From positions 1 through 17,243 of the forward strand of contig DAWO01000020.1 in the NCBI GenBank assembly GCA_002509485.1: a DNA stretch of 17,243 bases. Reading direction: 5' to 3'. Of the stretch, positions 5,664-13,499 are shown piece after piece. Under the pieces are notes generated by a model. That model searched no databases. It saw nothing but the letters and a program-made list of their open reading frames with translations, and was not told the DNA's origin. Every line of letters starts with the position of its first letter. The first letter of the stretch is position 1. This DNA is from Methanolinea sp. UBA477 (GTDB lineage Archaea > Halobacteriota > Methanomicrobia > Methanomicrobiales > Methanospirillaceae). Both the position numbers and the translations under genes were made by a program.

Positions 5664-6410
5664 TCATAGTTCGCGGTCGAGCCTCCCCACTGCTGCAATA
5701 TAGACCGGCCACTGTGTCTCCGGTTCGAGGTCGGCAAGCTGGATCACCATCTGGTCATGGAAGAGGTCGATCGGGTGGACGTCGCACCCGATACATGCCG
5801 AAGCCATCATCAATGCCTGGCAGATGTGCCCGGTCTCCAGGAGTACACTCCGGTAACCCCTGTTGCCCAGCGCCCAGACGGAGCGGTAGGGCACGGCCAC
5901 CCACAGGAAGGTGACGGCCGCCCGGGTTATTACCTTGAAGTCCATGCTGGCCGTTCCCATTGCAAATGGGATGTCCGAATCCTCACGGATGGATATGACC
6001 TGGTGAGTCTTCGGGAGATAGCGGTAAAGGCCCGTCGGGAGACCTTCGACCTCCCCGGCTACGAAATAGGTATCGACCGGGTGACGGTTTCCGCTGGAGG
6101 GGACATTCCGGATCGGGGCGGGGCTTGCATCTATCGGTCGTTCCCCCTGCGTGCACCAGAGCAGGAACGAGAGATCATTCATCGTGATGGACGTCCGTGA
6201 GAAGTATATCACCGGTTCCCAGTTTTCAATCGCCTCCTGCACAGAAACCCCGGGAGTCTTGAGTTTTTTGGGGTCAGGCAGGGTAATTATCTTCGCATCC
6301 TCAGGAACAACCTGCTCGGAAGGAGGTTCGGGAACCCTGCGGATCATGTCAATTGTTGAAAAGTCAGGATACCGCGTATTTTCCAGGAATTCAATGCCGG
6401 GATCTTTCAT
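5664..6410 (-). CDS. SagB-type dehydrogenase (nitroreductase fold, FMN)
   Basis: This 248-residue protein has the SagB/ThcOx family sequence. SRTSITMNDLSFLLWCTQG is followed by the FMN-binding loop NVPSSGNRHPVDTYFV, then GLPTGLYRYLPKTHQV, then YRSVLLETGHICQALMMAS. The family includes azoline oxidases of peptide maturation and many stand-alone flavin oxidoreductases in archaea. No YcaO cyclase, precursor peptide or radical-SAM partner is visible here, so a thiazole/oxazole role is not supported. The start ATG (6410) is preceded by GAGATGATC, nearly the full anti-Shine-Dalgarno complement. It begins 87 nt after fwdC, so it may be co-transcribed with the fwd genes or have its own promoter in that gap. 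Confidence 0.85.
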   Translation of the reverse strand: MKDPGIEFLENTRYPDFSTIDMIRRVPEPPSEQVVPEDAKIITLPDPKKLKTPGVSVQEAIENWEPVIYFSRTSITMNDLSFLLWCTQGERPIDASPAPIRNVPSSGNRHPVDTYFVAGEVEGLPTGLYRYLPKTHQVISIREDSDIPFAMGTASMDFKVITRAAVTFLWVAVPYRSVWALGNRGYRSVLLETGHICQALMMASACIGCDVHPIDLFHDQMVIQLADLEPETQWPVYIAAVGRLDREL

Positions 6411-6497
6411 TGATCATCTCTGCTGATTTTTTTTCGATTGATTGTGTTTCGGGCTGATAGGTCTTCAAGGATGAAAAAGGATATTGGTTTGATCGGT

Positions 6498-7301
6498 TCA
6501 GGAAGCCATGACGAAGAGATTGGCGTAGATATCCTTTCCTTTCGATCTCGGATGGCGTTCCCCGAGATCACCGATATAATGGTTGAAGCTAGCCGAAACT
6601 CCGTCAATATCCTTCTCTACCGTTCCTATCTTCTTGAACCCGGGCAGCATGTACTGGATCTTGCCAAGGACATAGATGTCCCCTTTCACCATCTGCCCGC
6701 CGACACGCCCTTCTACGTCTCCTTTTATGATGACGCATCCTCCCTCTGCATGGGTCGAGACATGGATGAATGCATTCTTCTCGATGATGATCGTCCCGCC
6801 GAGCATGAACGTGCCGATGTCGTTTCCGGCATTTCCGCGGATGCGGATGGTTCCACCCCGCATTCCGCGCCAGTCGCCACGATATGCAGATCCGACATAA
6901 TTCTCGGCATTGCCGTCTACGATGATCTCACCGCCTTCCATCGCGATGCCGCAGAACGAATGGACATTACCCGTAATGTGGATCTTTCCACCCTTCATCC
7001 ATCCGCCGACGTACATATCCGCATTCCCGTCAACCTTGATCGAGCCTGCGGTCATCTTGGTGCCGAGGTACTTGATCCGGGAGCAGTCTCCCGCGATATG
7101 GATGTCGGTCTCCTCCGCGGTGTCTCCCGGTTTGCCGCTGACTTCAAAGTAGTCACCAAGCAGGACTCTCGTCTTTCCTTCGCGCACCTCGAGTTCGGAT
7201 ATCTCGGCCGCGGTCTTGCCGGCGAACGCATCCGGAGAGATGTTGTTGCACTCGAGGTATAGTTCGGGTTCCTTGTAGGGTTTGAGTGTTACCAGAGCCA
7301 T
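6498..7301 (-). CDS. fwdC: Formylmethanofuran dehydrogenase subunit C
   Basis: This 267-residue protein (MALVTLKPYKEPELYLE start) is built of repeating G-G-x-I-x-V-x-G-N-A-x-x-Y-V-G turns, the right-handed beta-helix shared with the C-terminal domain of glutamate synthase. It is a structural subunit of Fwd/Fmd that packs against FwdA and FwdB and helps hold the assembly together. The ATG at 7301 is preferred. A TTG two codons earlier (7307) is 5 nt from GGAGG (7317-7313), whereas the ATG is 11 nt from it, so the exact start is open. fwdA ends 6-9 nt upstream. Length matches the family (~270 residues). Confidence 0.95.
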   Translation of the reverse strand: MALVTLKPYKEPELYLECNNISPDAFAGKTAAEISELEVREGKTRVLLGDYFEVSGKPGDTAEETDIHIAGDCSRIKYLGTKMTAGSIKVDGNADMYVGGWMKGGKIHITGNVHSFCGIAMEGGEIIVDGNAENYVGSAYRGDWRGMRGGTIRIRGNAGNDIGTFMLGGTIIIEKNAFIHVSTHAEGGCVIIKGDVEGRVGGQMVKGDIYVLGKIQYMLPGFKKIGTVEKDIDGVSASFNHYIGDLGERHPRSKGKDIYANLFVMAS

Positions 7302-7307
7302 CTTCAA

Positions 7308-9014
7308 TCAGGCCTCCACGTCGATATCAATGACGTACGGGTTGGGGGCAAGGCAATCCCATACTGTGTAATTTCCAAGCCCGACAGTGTATTCCTTCAG
7401 GAATTTCTCGTGAATGTCCCGGATTACCTGCGGATTCTCTTTCACCTTGGCATTCACCCAGAATGTTCTCTTGTTGCCATGACTCACGATATCCCCGTCC
7501 TTGACGACGATATCTCCTGATTTGATGAAATTGGAGGACCTGAGGAACGCCCGCTCGATCTGTTCGGGGTCATCGGGCATGTCATTGAAGTTCAAGTCGT
7601 AAACCACGACATTGGCCTCCATGCCGGGTGCCAGGCTGCCGAATATATGTGATAGCCCAAGAGCTTTTGCGGGTCCGGCCCTCGTCATCTGGGCAATCTC
7701 GTACAGCGTGCGTTCGGTGTCGAGCGAGTGGATATCGGTCGCGTCGATCACCTTGTCGGTGTACTTCATCGATTCGAGTGTCTCTTCACGGGCCTTCTTG
7801 CTCATCAGCCACTTGATGATCCTCGGGTACCGGATGAACGGTCCTGCATTGGGGTGATCCGTGGTGATGAAGGTCCGCATCGGGTCCTTTGCATACAGTC
7901 CGAGCTCGAGGCCTATCGCCCACTGGATACCGCACACCTTGATGTCCTTGTCATAGACGTACGGAACGACTCCTGCAGCGGTCTCGAGTTCCACATCGGT
8001 GTTTGCCCATTTCAGGTGATTCAACTGGTTGAGGTGGTGCTCGAAGGGACCGTCCGCGGTCATGGTGGTCGTCTCATCGAGAGTCACACAGCCAAGGTCA
8101 ACAGTGATGTTCTTCTGGCCGTTGATGTAGTCCATGACCTCTTTTGCCTTGGACTCGAAGTTTCGCCACGAGTCTCCACCATAGGAATGGAACTGGACAT
8201 GCGTGGAATGCATGACAGAGTCACGCGAGAACCTGTTGTTCGCCTTGACTCCTTCTGCGAGACGGAACGAATCAAGCGTAATCTCGTAGTTGCCCGGTGT
8301 CCCGAGACTGTTCTGGTGGATATGAATGGAATGCGGGAGCCCGAGGTATTCGTTGGTCTCTATCAGGCCGCTGATAATCTCTGCCGGAGTAATGTCAAAG
8401 TACGGCACCGGATCATTCAGTGTCAGGCAGTTGAGACCCCATGCCCATGCCGCTGTTCCACCGGGATTGACGAGTTTTACCCCGTATCCCTTGGTGGCCA
8501 TCAGGAGCCACGCCGTGTATGCGGCAGTGTTCTCGATCTCCCTGTTCTTCAGGTATTCGAGGACGAACCAGTTGTTTGCAAAGACCGGGAGTGCTCCCTG
8601 GTCGATGATCGGGGTGTCATGGATCTCCTCGTGGACGTGGGGAGAATGGAGGGGTGGCATCGCCGCTTCCATGACGAATGCGTATCCCATCCGGGCATAA
8701 TCGTACCCTGTCTTGAAGGTACTCGGGATCGAGAACCCGCTCTCGACACGGTACGGTGCCTGTGCGTTGGGGCTCTTGAAGAGCTTGTCCTCCGGTCTCA
8801 TGAGACGCCCGACATTCACTTTCGGCCCTGCAACGTGCGCATGGATATCGACGCCACCCGTCATCACGACCTTGCCGCGTGCATCGATCTCCTTCGCACC
8901 CGATCCTACCTTCTCGACGATCTTGTCGTCCCTGATAGCGATATCCATCACGTCGCCGTTAATTTTGCGTGCAGGGTCGATGACAAACCCGTTTTTTATG
9001 ACGATCTCGGCCAT
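7308..9014 (-). CDS. fwdA: Formylmethanofuran dehydrogenase subunit A (amidohydrolase subunit)
   Basis: This 568-residue protein belongs to the amidohydrolase superfamily. It transfers the formate produced at FwdB onto methanofuran. Visible binuclear metal-site elements are His58-x-His60 (in GGVDIHAHVAGPK), Lys180 in GYGVKLVNPGG (the carboxylated lysine of the family), SIHIHQNSLG, MHSTHVQFHSYGG and the catalytic Asp in TTDHPNAGPF. The start is ATG 9014, with GGAG 8 nt upstream, lying 2 nt after the fwdB stop. A GTG/ATG-like extension to 9095 would overlap fwdB by 79 nt and is not credible. Length equals that of characterised FwdA (~570). Confidence 0.97.
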   Translation of the reverse strand: MAEIVIKNGFVIDPARKINGDVMDIAIRDDKIVEKVGSGAKEIDARGKVVMTGGVDIHAHVAGPKVNVGRLMRPEDKLFKSPNAQAPYRVESGFSIPSTFKTGYDYARMGYAFVMEAAMPPLHSPHVHEEIHDTPIIDQGALPVFANNWFVLEYLKNREIENTAAYTAWLLMATKGYGVKLVNPGGTAAWAWGLNCLTLNDPVPYFDITPAEIISGLIETNEYLGLPHSIHIHQNSLGTPGNYEITLDSFRLAEGVKANNRFSRDSVMHSTHVQFHSYGGDSWRNFESKAKEVMDYINGQKNITVDLGCVTLDETTTMTADGPFEHHLNQLNHLKWANTDVELETAAGVVPYVYDKDIKVCGIQWAIGLELGLYAKDPMRTFITTDHPNAGPFIRYPRIIKWLMSKKAREETLESMKYTDKVIDATDIHSLDTERTLYEIAQMTRAGPAKALGLSHIFGSLAPGMEANVVVYDLNFNDMPDDPEQIERAFLRSSNFIKSGDIVVKDGDIVSHGNKRTFWVNAKVKENPQVIRDIHEKFLKEYTVGLGNYTVWDCLAPNPYVIDIDVEA

Positions 9015-9016
9015 GT

Positions 9017-10390
9017 TCACTGCTCCGCGGTGCTGGACCCGTGTGCATGTCCCCTGTTCAGTATCCAGATCGGTTCGGTCTCCGTGAGCTCGCACATGCG
9101 TTCGTAAACCTTGTCAAAGAGCTCCTCGTCACTCGGGACGCCGTCGGGACCGTCAATGACCTTCTTGAACTGGATGGGCACGTTATCCATGCGATACACG
9201 ACTCCGGGCTCCTCGACGCCGACAACACGGACGGGAATATGGAGGTCTGATATCTCGCTTGCCATGCAGATGTTCGGGTCCACGGTGATGAACGGGTGTT
9301 TCTTCAGGTGCCTGACGGCTTCAATCGGGAAATGTGCTCCTGCATCTGTCCCGACGTTGACGAAACAGTCCACTTCGTCTCTCATCGCAAGATCGATGGA
9401 ACTCGTCTCGCCCGGGTTCATGTGAGCGTGTGTGCCCCTGGAAAGGTCGACACAGTAGGGGAACCCGAACTGCCATGACCAGACCTGGCCGGGTCCGGCG
9501 ATGTTGTAATGGCCCCGCATGGCCATGATGGAGGCTTTTGTGTGGCTGTTGAGATCCCTGGTGGTGCTGATCGCGATGTCGACATTGTGGTTCCGGCCGT
9601 CGGTGTGGCAGCATCCCATGCCGTAGAAGATCATCACGAACCGTCCGTTCTTCATCTTTCCTGCTGCTTCAAGGATCTGCTCCTTCTTGATGCCTGCAAC
9701 AACATCTGGAATGTCGTGTCCACGAAGTACCGTCCTGAAGGCATCGAAGAGTTCGTAATCATGCCCCTGGTCGATCATCAGGTGGATATCTGCCAGCTTT
9801 GCAGTATCTGTCTCCCTCGGGTCCACGCAGATGATCGTACGCTGCATATTCCCCTTGGTTGTAAAGAACCCCCTCGGGAATATCGAGTAGCGCGATGTAT
9901 GCCGTGGGTGGGCATGCATGGGGTTGCATCCCCAGAACAACACCACGTCGGCCCTGTTCTTCACTTCGCCGAGGGTGCAGCTGGGATAGCCGTTGTCGAA
10001 AATGGCCAGGAAAGACGGCCCGTGGCAGATCGACGCGCAGTTGTCGAGAACAGCACCGGCCTTCTCGGCTACCCTTCCGACGGCGCTCATGCCTTCGCAG
10101 TTTGTGGAGCCAAAGCCGTAGATCAGGGGTTTTTTTGCCTTCAGCAGGGCTTTGGCGGTATAATCGATAGCCTCGTCATAGGTGATCTCCTTGACCGTCC
10201 CGTCCTCCTGCCTCATGCGTGGCCGGGTCGGCCTGTTCGGGCTCGATGCGTGGTGGAAGATCTCATTTCCAATAACGCAGGCATTCCTCGTCTCAAGAAC
10301 CTTTCTCCCGTCATCAGAGACGAGGACTTCAAGGTCATCGCAGGATGATCCGCAGTACGGGCATCCTACCTGTGTAATCCATTTCGGCAT
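9017..10390 (-). CDS. fwdB: Formylmethanofuran dehydrogenase subunit B (Mo/W catalytic subunit)
   Basis: This 457-residue molybdopterin oxidoreductase carries the bis-pterin Mo or W site where CO2 is reduced to formate. The N-terminal [4Fe-4S] ligands are Cys10-x2-Cys13-x3-Cys17 and Cys38. The metal-ligand residue is Cys122 in SICHGPS; it is encoded as cysteine, with no in-frame TGA, so this is not a selenoenzyme. An extra Cys118 lies just before it. The gene starts at ATG 10390 immediately after the fwdD stop (TAG-ATG) behind an excellent GGAGG ribosome binding site. The sequence alone does not tell molybdenum (Fmd) from tungsten (Fwd) forms. Confidence 0.97.
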   Translation of the reverse strand: MPKWITQVGCPYCGSSCDDLEVLVSDDGRKVLETRNACVIGNEIFHHASSPNRPTRPRMRQEDGTVKEITYDEAIDYTAKALLKAKKPLIYGFGSTNCEGMSAVGRVAEKAGAVLDNCASICHGPSFLAIFDNGYPSCTLGEVKNRADVVLFWGCNPMHAHPRHTSRYSIFPRGFFTTKGNMQRTIICVDPRETDTAKLADIHLMIDQGHDYELFDAFRTVLRGHDIPDVVAGIKKEQILEAAGKMKNGRFVMIFYGMGCCHTDGRNHNVDIAISTTRDLNSHTKASIMAMRGHYNIAGPGQVWSWQFGFPYCVDLSRGTHAHMNPGETSSIDLAMRDEVDCFVNVGTDAGAHFPIEAVRHLKKHPFITVDPNICMASEISDLHIPVRVVGVEEPGVVYRMDNVPIQFKKVIDGPDGVPSDEELFDKVYERMCELTETEPIWILNRGHAHGSSTAEQ

Positions 10391-10807
10391 CTAGTTTCCT
10401 CCTTCTTTCCAGAGTCCAACTGCTCCCTGAACAAGTTCAAGGGCGGTTTTTATTCTTTCGTCGATCGCAGGTTCGATGGTGACCGGAAATCCGCTGTACT
10501 GCGGGGTTCCGGTCGACTGGGTCCTCGGGGGGACAACCTGGTTCGCCCATACCCCCTGCCTGATATGTGCCAGTCCCGGGGGGACATACTGTGTCGGCTC
10601 TATCGCTTTCACGATGACGCTCCCTGCTTCACTGGTTACCCGGACATTGGTATTTCTCCAGATACCGAGTTTCTTCATGTCTTCCGGGTTCATCTCAACA
10701 ATCGAACAGGCCTTGAAATATTCAGGAGTGGTCTTTCCCTTCTCCATCGCCTGTCCTTCCTCGATGGCACGCTGGGTGATCATGTTAAGGACTATCTTTT
10801 CTTTCAT
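10391..10807 (-). CDS. fwdD: Formylmethanofuran dehydrogenase subunit D
   Basis: This 138-residue protein has the molybdopterin dinucleotide-binding beta-barrel of FwdD (EMNPEDMKKLGIWRNTNVRV, then the VPPGLAHIRQGVWANQVVPP region). It completes the pterin-binding pocket that FwdB supplies in other family members as one chain. The ATG at 10807 has GAGGT 6 nt upstream. The gene abuts fwdB (TAG-ATG) and follows the ferredoxin gene by 61 nt. Length is in the normal range (about 130). Confidence 0.95.
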   Translation of the reverse strand: MKEKIVLNMITQRAIEEGQAMEKGKTTPEYFKACSIVEMNPEDMKKLGIWRNTNVRVTSEAGSVIVKAIEPTQYVPPGLAHIRQGVWANQVVPPRTQSTGTPQYSGFPVTIEPAIDERIKTALELVQGAVGLWKEGGN

Positions 10808-10868
10808 AGGAGAACCTCATGGGTCATTTTTTCTGGATTTATGAGATATGATTGCGTTTTCTGAAGGA

Positions 10869-11138
10869 CTATTCAGTGACAGTCTCCGGTGCAAAGCCTC
10901 CACGGGCACCGGTAAGAGTAATCACATTGTAGGGGCATGCCAGGACGCAGACTCCGCATCCGGCACACAGCTCTGATTTGAGATCCAGACTGACCGATTT
11001 CCCGTTCCTGACCGAGTAAATCTTTTCCTTGGTCACCGGGTCAAGGGTGTAGATCTCAAGGGCATTCACGGGGCATGCAGCGACGCAATTTCCACACCCC
11101 GTACACCGTTCCATGTTCACATGTACACTAAAAGCCAT
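10869..11138 (-). CDS. fwdG: 2x[4Fe-4S] ferredoxin of the formylmethanofuran dehydrogenase operon (FwdG-like)
   Basis: This 89-residue protein has two full clusters, CTGCGNCVAACP near residue 12 and CAGCGVCVLACP near residue 58. They are separated by a longer than minimal insert (YTLDPVTKEKIYSVRNGKSV). By position and size it corresponds to the small ferredoxin subunit that feeds electrons to FwdB. It is the first gene of the operon. No ribosome binding site is visible before the ATG (11138). A TATA-like run centred near 11163 fits a leaderless transcript. The polyferredoxin FwdF and subunit H are not in this window. Confidence 0.88.
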   Translation of the reverse strand: MAFSVHVNMERCTGCGNCVAACPVNALEIYTLDPVTKEKIYSVRNGKSVSLDLKSELCAGCGVCVLACPYNVITLTGARGGFAPETVTE

Positions 11139-11156
11139 GTAAGAAAAATTGTCATA

Positions 11157-11199
11157 TTAAATTATTAAACATTTTCCATTTATTAAACAAATATAATTG
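11157..11199 (-). promoter_or_regulatory. Promoter region of the fwd operon
   Basis: The 99-bp gap before the ferredoxin gene is highly A-T rich. Minus-strand TTTAATAATTTAA (11169-11157) is centred 25 nt before the ATG at 11138, as expected for a leaderless mRNA, and no Shine-Dalgarno is present. A second TATA-like box, CAATTATATTTG (11199-11188), would give a ~30-nt leader. Confidence 0.5.
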
Positions 11200-11216
11200 A
11201 AACCATTTAACTCAAA

Positions 11217-11229
11217 ACAATTTTATTGT
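11217..11229 (-). terminator. Weak hairpin/T-run after the sulfite-reductase-like gene
   Basis: A perfect 5-bp A-T stem (ACAAT-AAA-ATTGT) lies about 8 nt past the stop codon at 11238 and is followed by TTTT on the minus strand. It could separate this operon from the fwd operon, but A-T rich inverted repeats occur easily here. Confidence 0.3.
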
Positions 11230-11237
11230 AAAGCTTG

Positions 11238-12143
11238 TTAACTCCAGGTCGCGGCAGTTGCGGAATCCTTGCTTCTGAATTCTTCTTCTATTCGGTCTTT
11301 AAATGAGGAAAAGTCCATGCTTTCGAGCTGATCGGTGAGTATGCTCCCGCTGTACGCGTACCGGTATATCCAGTCAATAACCCGCTCCACCACCATGACC
11401 GTTTCATCTTCCGAATCCACGCGGATCAGTTCGCGTCCCAGCATGGGGTGCCGCCCCCGCCTCCCGCCTACGGTTATCATGTAGTGTGGCACGGTTCCCT
11501 TGATGATATGGAACGGACAGGTATCGATGCACATGCCGCACTGGACACAGAGGTTCGTGTCCAGGGTAAGCCTGCCGTTCACCATCACTATCGCTTTCTC
11601 CTTGCAGGTCAGCGCACATGTTCCGCACCCTGTGCACTGCCCCGCATCGCGTATCGGCTCACGGAGGCCGGTTATCCCGATCTCGCTCAGGCGCTCGCTG
11701 GTACACCCGTTGGGGCAGGCCGAGACGGCAATCCGGACCCTCACCGGCATCTCCCTCCCGAAATGTGCCGTGTTCAGCCGGGAGAGGAGGCTGCCTGTCT
11801 CGATATTTGAGAGGCGGCAGCGGTCCAGACCGGGGCAGGCGGTGATGTTTACCACCTCCTCGTGCTCGGAACCCAGGGTGACGCCGATCTTGTCGACAGC
11901 CTTGATGAGACGGGGGACGTCTTCGATGGGGAGGTGAGGGATCTCTATCGTCTGGCGTGTTGTCAGGTGGACGCTTTGCGCTCCCAGCCTCCGTGCGGCC
12001 CGCCCGATGCCGAGCATCTGGTCGGGAGTGATCTCACCCCCGGGTATCCGGAGACGGACGGTATAGAGCCGCTTGTTCCGCTCCGGGATGACTCCGCCTC
12101 TCTGTTCAAGGTAACTGTATACTTCAGGTTTTATCTTTTTCAT
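11238..12143 (-). CDS. Siroheme sulfite reductase-like protein with two ferredoxin clusters (Dsr-LP type)
   Basis: This 301-residue protein has the siroheme-[4Fe-4S] motif Cys103-x5-Cys109 and Cys143-x3-Cys147. A ferredoxin insert with two more clusters follows (Cys170/173/176/180 and Cys199/202/205/209). The N-terminal half has a ferredoxin-like sulfite/nitrite reductase domain (VRLRIPGGEITPDQML; LTTRQTIEIPHL). This matches the small dissimilatory sulfite reductase-like proteins of methanogens, whose substrates are mostly unproven. The ATG overlaps the upstream stop (ATGA at 12143-12140), so it is the last gene of the moeA operon. The operon context suggests a redox role tied to Mo/W enzymes, but sulfite or nitrite reduction for assimilation remains possible. 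Confidence 0.88.
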   Translation of the reverse strand: MKKIKPEVYSYLEQRGGVIPERNKRLYTVRLRIPGGEITPDQMLGIGRAARRLGAQSVHLTTRQTIEIPHLPIEDVPRLIKAVDKIGVTLGSEHEEVVNITACPGLDRCRLSNIETGSLLSRLNTAHFGREMPVRVRIAVSACPNGCTSERLSEIGITGLREPIRDAGQCTGCGTCALTCKEKAIVMVNGRLTLDTNLCVQCGMCIDTCPFHIIKGTVPHYMITVGGRRGRHPMLGRELIRVDSEDETVMVVERVIDWIYRYAYSGSILTDQLESMDFSSFKDRIEEEFRSKDSATAATWS

Positions 12144-13495
12144 GATGAACCACGTGAGCGCAGACGAACGTTCCGGTCTGCACGGATGGCCCCTGTTCGC
12201 TCAGCAGGCCTTGAGATATCGCGGAACGTCACGACTTCATCGGTTCCGCACACCAGTTCGTGGATCTCGTCGAGCGGGATGGGATGGTACCCGATCAGTT
12301 CTGCGCTCACGTTGACCATCCGTGTGAAAGGATTGAAGAAGGGATACTGGGTCAGGTCCTTGTTGTGGACATGGCCGTGAATGACCCACCCGTCGAATGG
12401 CCTGGTCAGTTCCTTGGGATCGTGTATGAAGAGATACCTGACTCCCCGGTAGCGCATCAGGAGACAGTGCGACATGAAGGGATAGTAGGGATCGTGGTTC
12501 CCTTCAAGATAGAATATGCTCCCGTTCAGTTGGTCGATATAGTATTCTGTGGTCTTTTCTCCCATGTAGGACATATCCCCGAGGAATATGACCGTATCAC
12601 TCTCTTTTACGGTCCAGTTCCAGTTCCTGACAAGCACCCTGTCCATCTCCCCGGGATTGCTCAGTAAGAAGGGCCTCTTGTACCTGGGTATGCTGTTTGC
12701 GTGCCCGAGGTGAAGGTCGCTTATGATATATATCCGGGGATCTTCGTGGTAATAAGCCCCGGTCAGCTGGTATCCCCGGGCTACCCGGAACTTTCTCAGG
12801 GAGAGCCGGGCATTCTTTCCTGAGACTGATTTTTTGGAAGGAAGCCATCTCCTCTGGCAGAGATCATACTCTCCAACCGGCGTCCCGTCCCTGCGAAGGA
12901 CCATCCGCAGGATCTCGATTAACACCGGTTCTGCATCCCTCTCTTTCAAATACCGGACCATCGCGCTGTTCTCGTCTTCCCCTTTTCCACTGTAGGACCT
13001 GGGCTTCTCACATGCCGGCCGTCGCGATGACTGGAATTGATTGCCTGCGGGAAGCTGGGAGGGGATTGTGACCGGCGCCGGCCTTTCCCGGCTTATCATA
13101 TCGATAAAGGATCCCGGGTGGTTGACTATCTGACAATTTTTTGAGAGCAGAAGAACAAACGAACGAAGTCCCGTAGAGGGGGTTATCTCGTAGGACGAGT
13201 GATCCCTGGGAAGCGTAATCCCCTGGACCGGACTGACCGATACCTGGATTGGGCCTGCCTGGTCAGCGCTGCTGGCAATAGCCTGCATTATAGAGTCCTG
13301 ATCATCAATCCCACGTGATGCTATCTCGGTAAGGACCAGGTACGGATGGCGATCGGGATCGGAGCAGAGTCCCGAATCCCCGATCCAGGACTCGAGGGCT
13401 CCCTTTATGTGTGACCGGGGTATCCCCATCCTGAGATCGAGACGGTACCGGGAGGCTTCTCCGTGAATCCGGTTTCCTGGTCCGCCTGGCGTCAT
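12140..13495 (-). CDS. Fusion of a degenerate 2H (LigT-like) domain with a metallophosphoesterase
   Basis: This is a 451-residue protein. Residues 255-380 are a calcineurin-type phosphoesterase with every motif present: D260-L-H262, G-D307-M, G-N333-H334-D, H358 and G-H374-V-H376. Residues about 15-150 have the strand pattern of 2'-5' RNA ligase/2H phosphoesterases (YRLDLRMG; RHPYLVLTEIAS; GPIQVSVSPVQG; APVTIPSQLP). However, the two expected HxT motifs appear as YLV and PVT, so this half is probably inactive as a 2H enzyme. The ATG at 13495 lies 4 nt after the moeA stop; an upstream ATG at 13537 would overlap moeA. It overlaps the next gene by ATGA. The substrate is unknown; a nucleotide or cofactor phosphoester is possible from context. 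Confidence 0.75.
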   Translation of the reverse strand: MTPGGPGNRIHGEASRYRLDLRMGIPRSHIKGALESWIGDSGLCSDPDRHPYLVLTEIASRGIDDQDSIMQAIASSADQAGPIQVSVSPVQGITLPRDHSSYEITPSTGLRSFVLLLSKNCQIVNHPGSFIDMISRERPAPVTIPSQLPAGNQFQSSRRPACEKPRSYSGKGEDENSAMVRYLKERDAEPVLIEILRMVLRRDGTPVGEYDLCQRRWLPSKKSVSGKNARLSLRKFRVARGYQLTGAYYHEDPRIYIISDLHLGHANSIPRYKRPFLLSNPGEMDRVLVRNWNWTVKESDTVIFLGDMSYMGEKTTEYYIDQLNGSIFYLEGNHDPYYPFMSHCLLMRYRGVRYLFIHDPKELTRPFDGWVIHGHVHNKDLTQYPFFNPFTRMVNVSAELIGYHPIPLDEIHELVCGTDEVVTFRDISRPAERTGAIRADRNVRLRSRGSS

Positions 13496-13499
13496 GGCA

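Noticed and set aside
5664..6410. Thiazole/oxazole-modified peptide cluster
   Set aside because: Only the SagB-type protein is present; no YcaO, E1-like partner or precursor peptide was found on either strand nearby.
6438..7262. 274-codon open frame on the plus strand
   Set aside because: Antisense to fwdC and a mirror of its Gly-rich repeats; not a gene.
7728..9107. 459-codon open frame on the plus strand
   Set aside because: It is entirely antisense to fwdA, which has full family motifs; the long frame reflects GC-rich codon bias and the peptide shows no domain.
9509..10348. 279-codon open frame on the plus strand
   Set aside because: Antisense to fwdB with no ribosome binding site or recognisable domain.
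9017..10390. Selenocysteine-containing FwdB
   Set aside because: The metal-ligand codon is TGC-type cysteine (Cys122) and there is no internal TGA in the frame.
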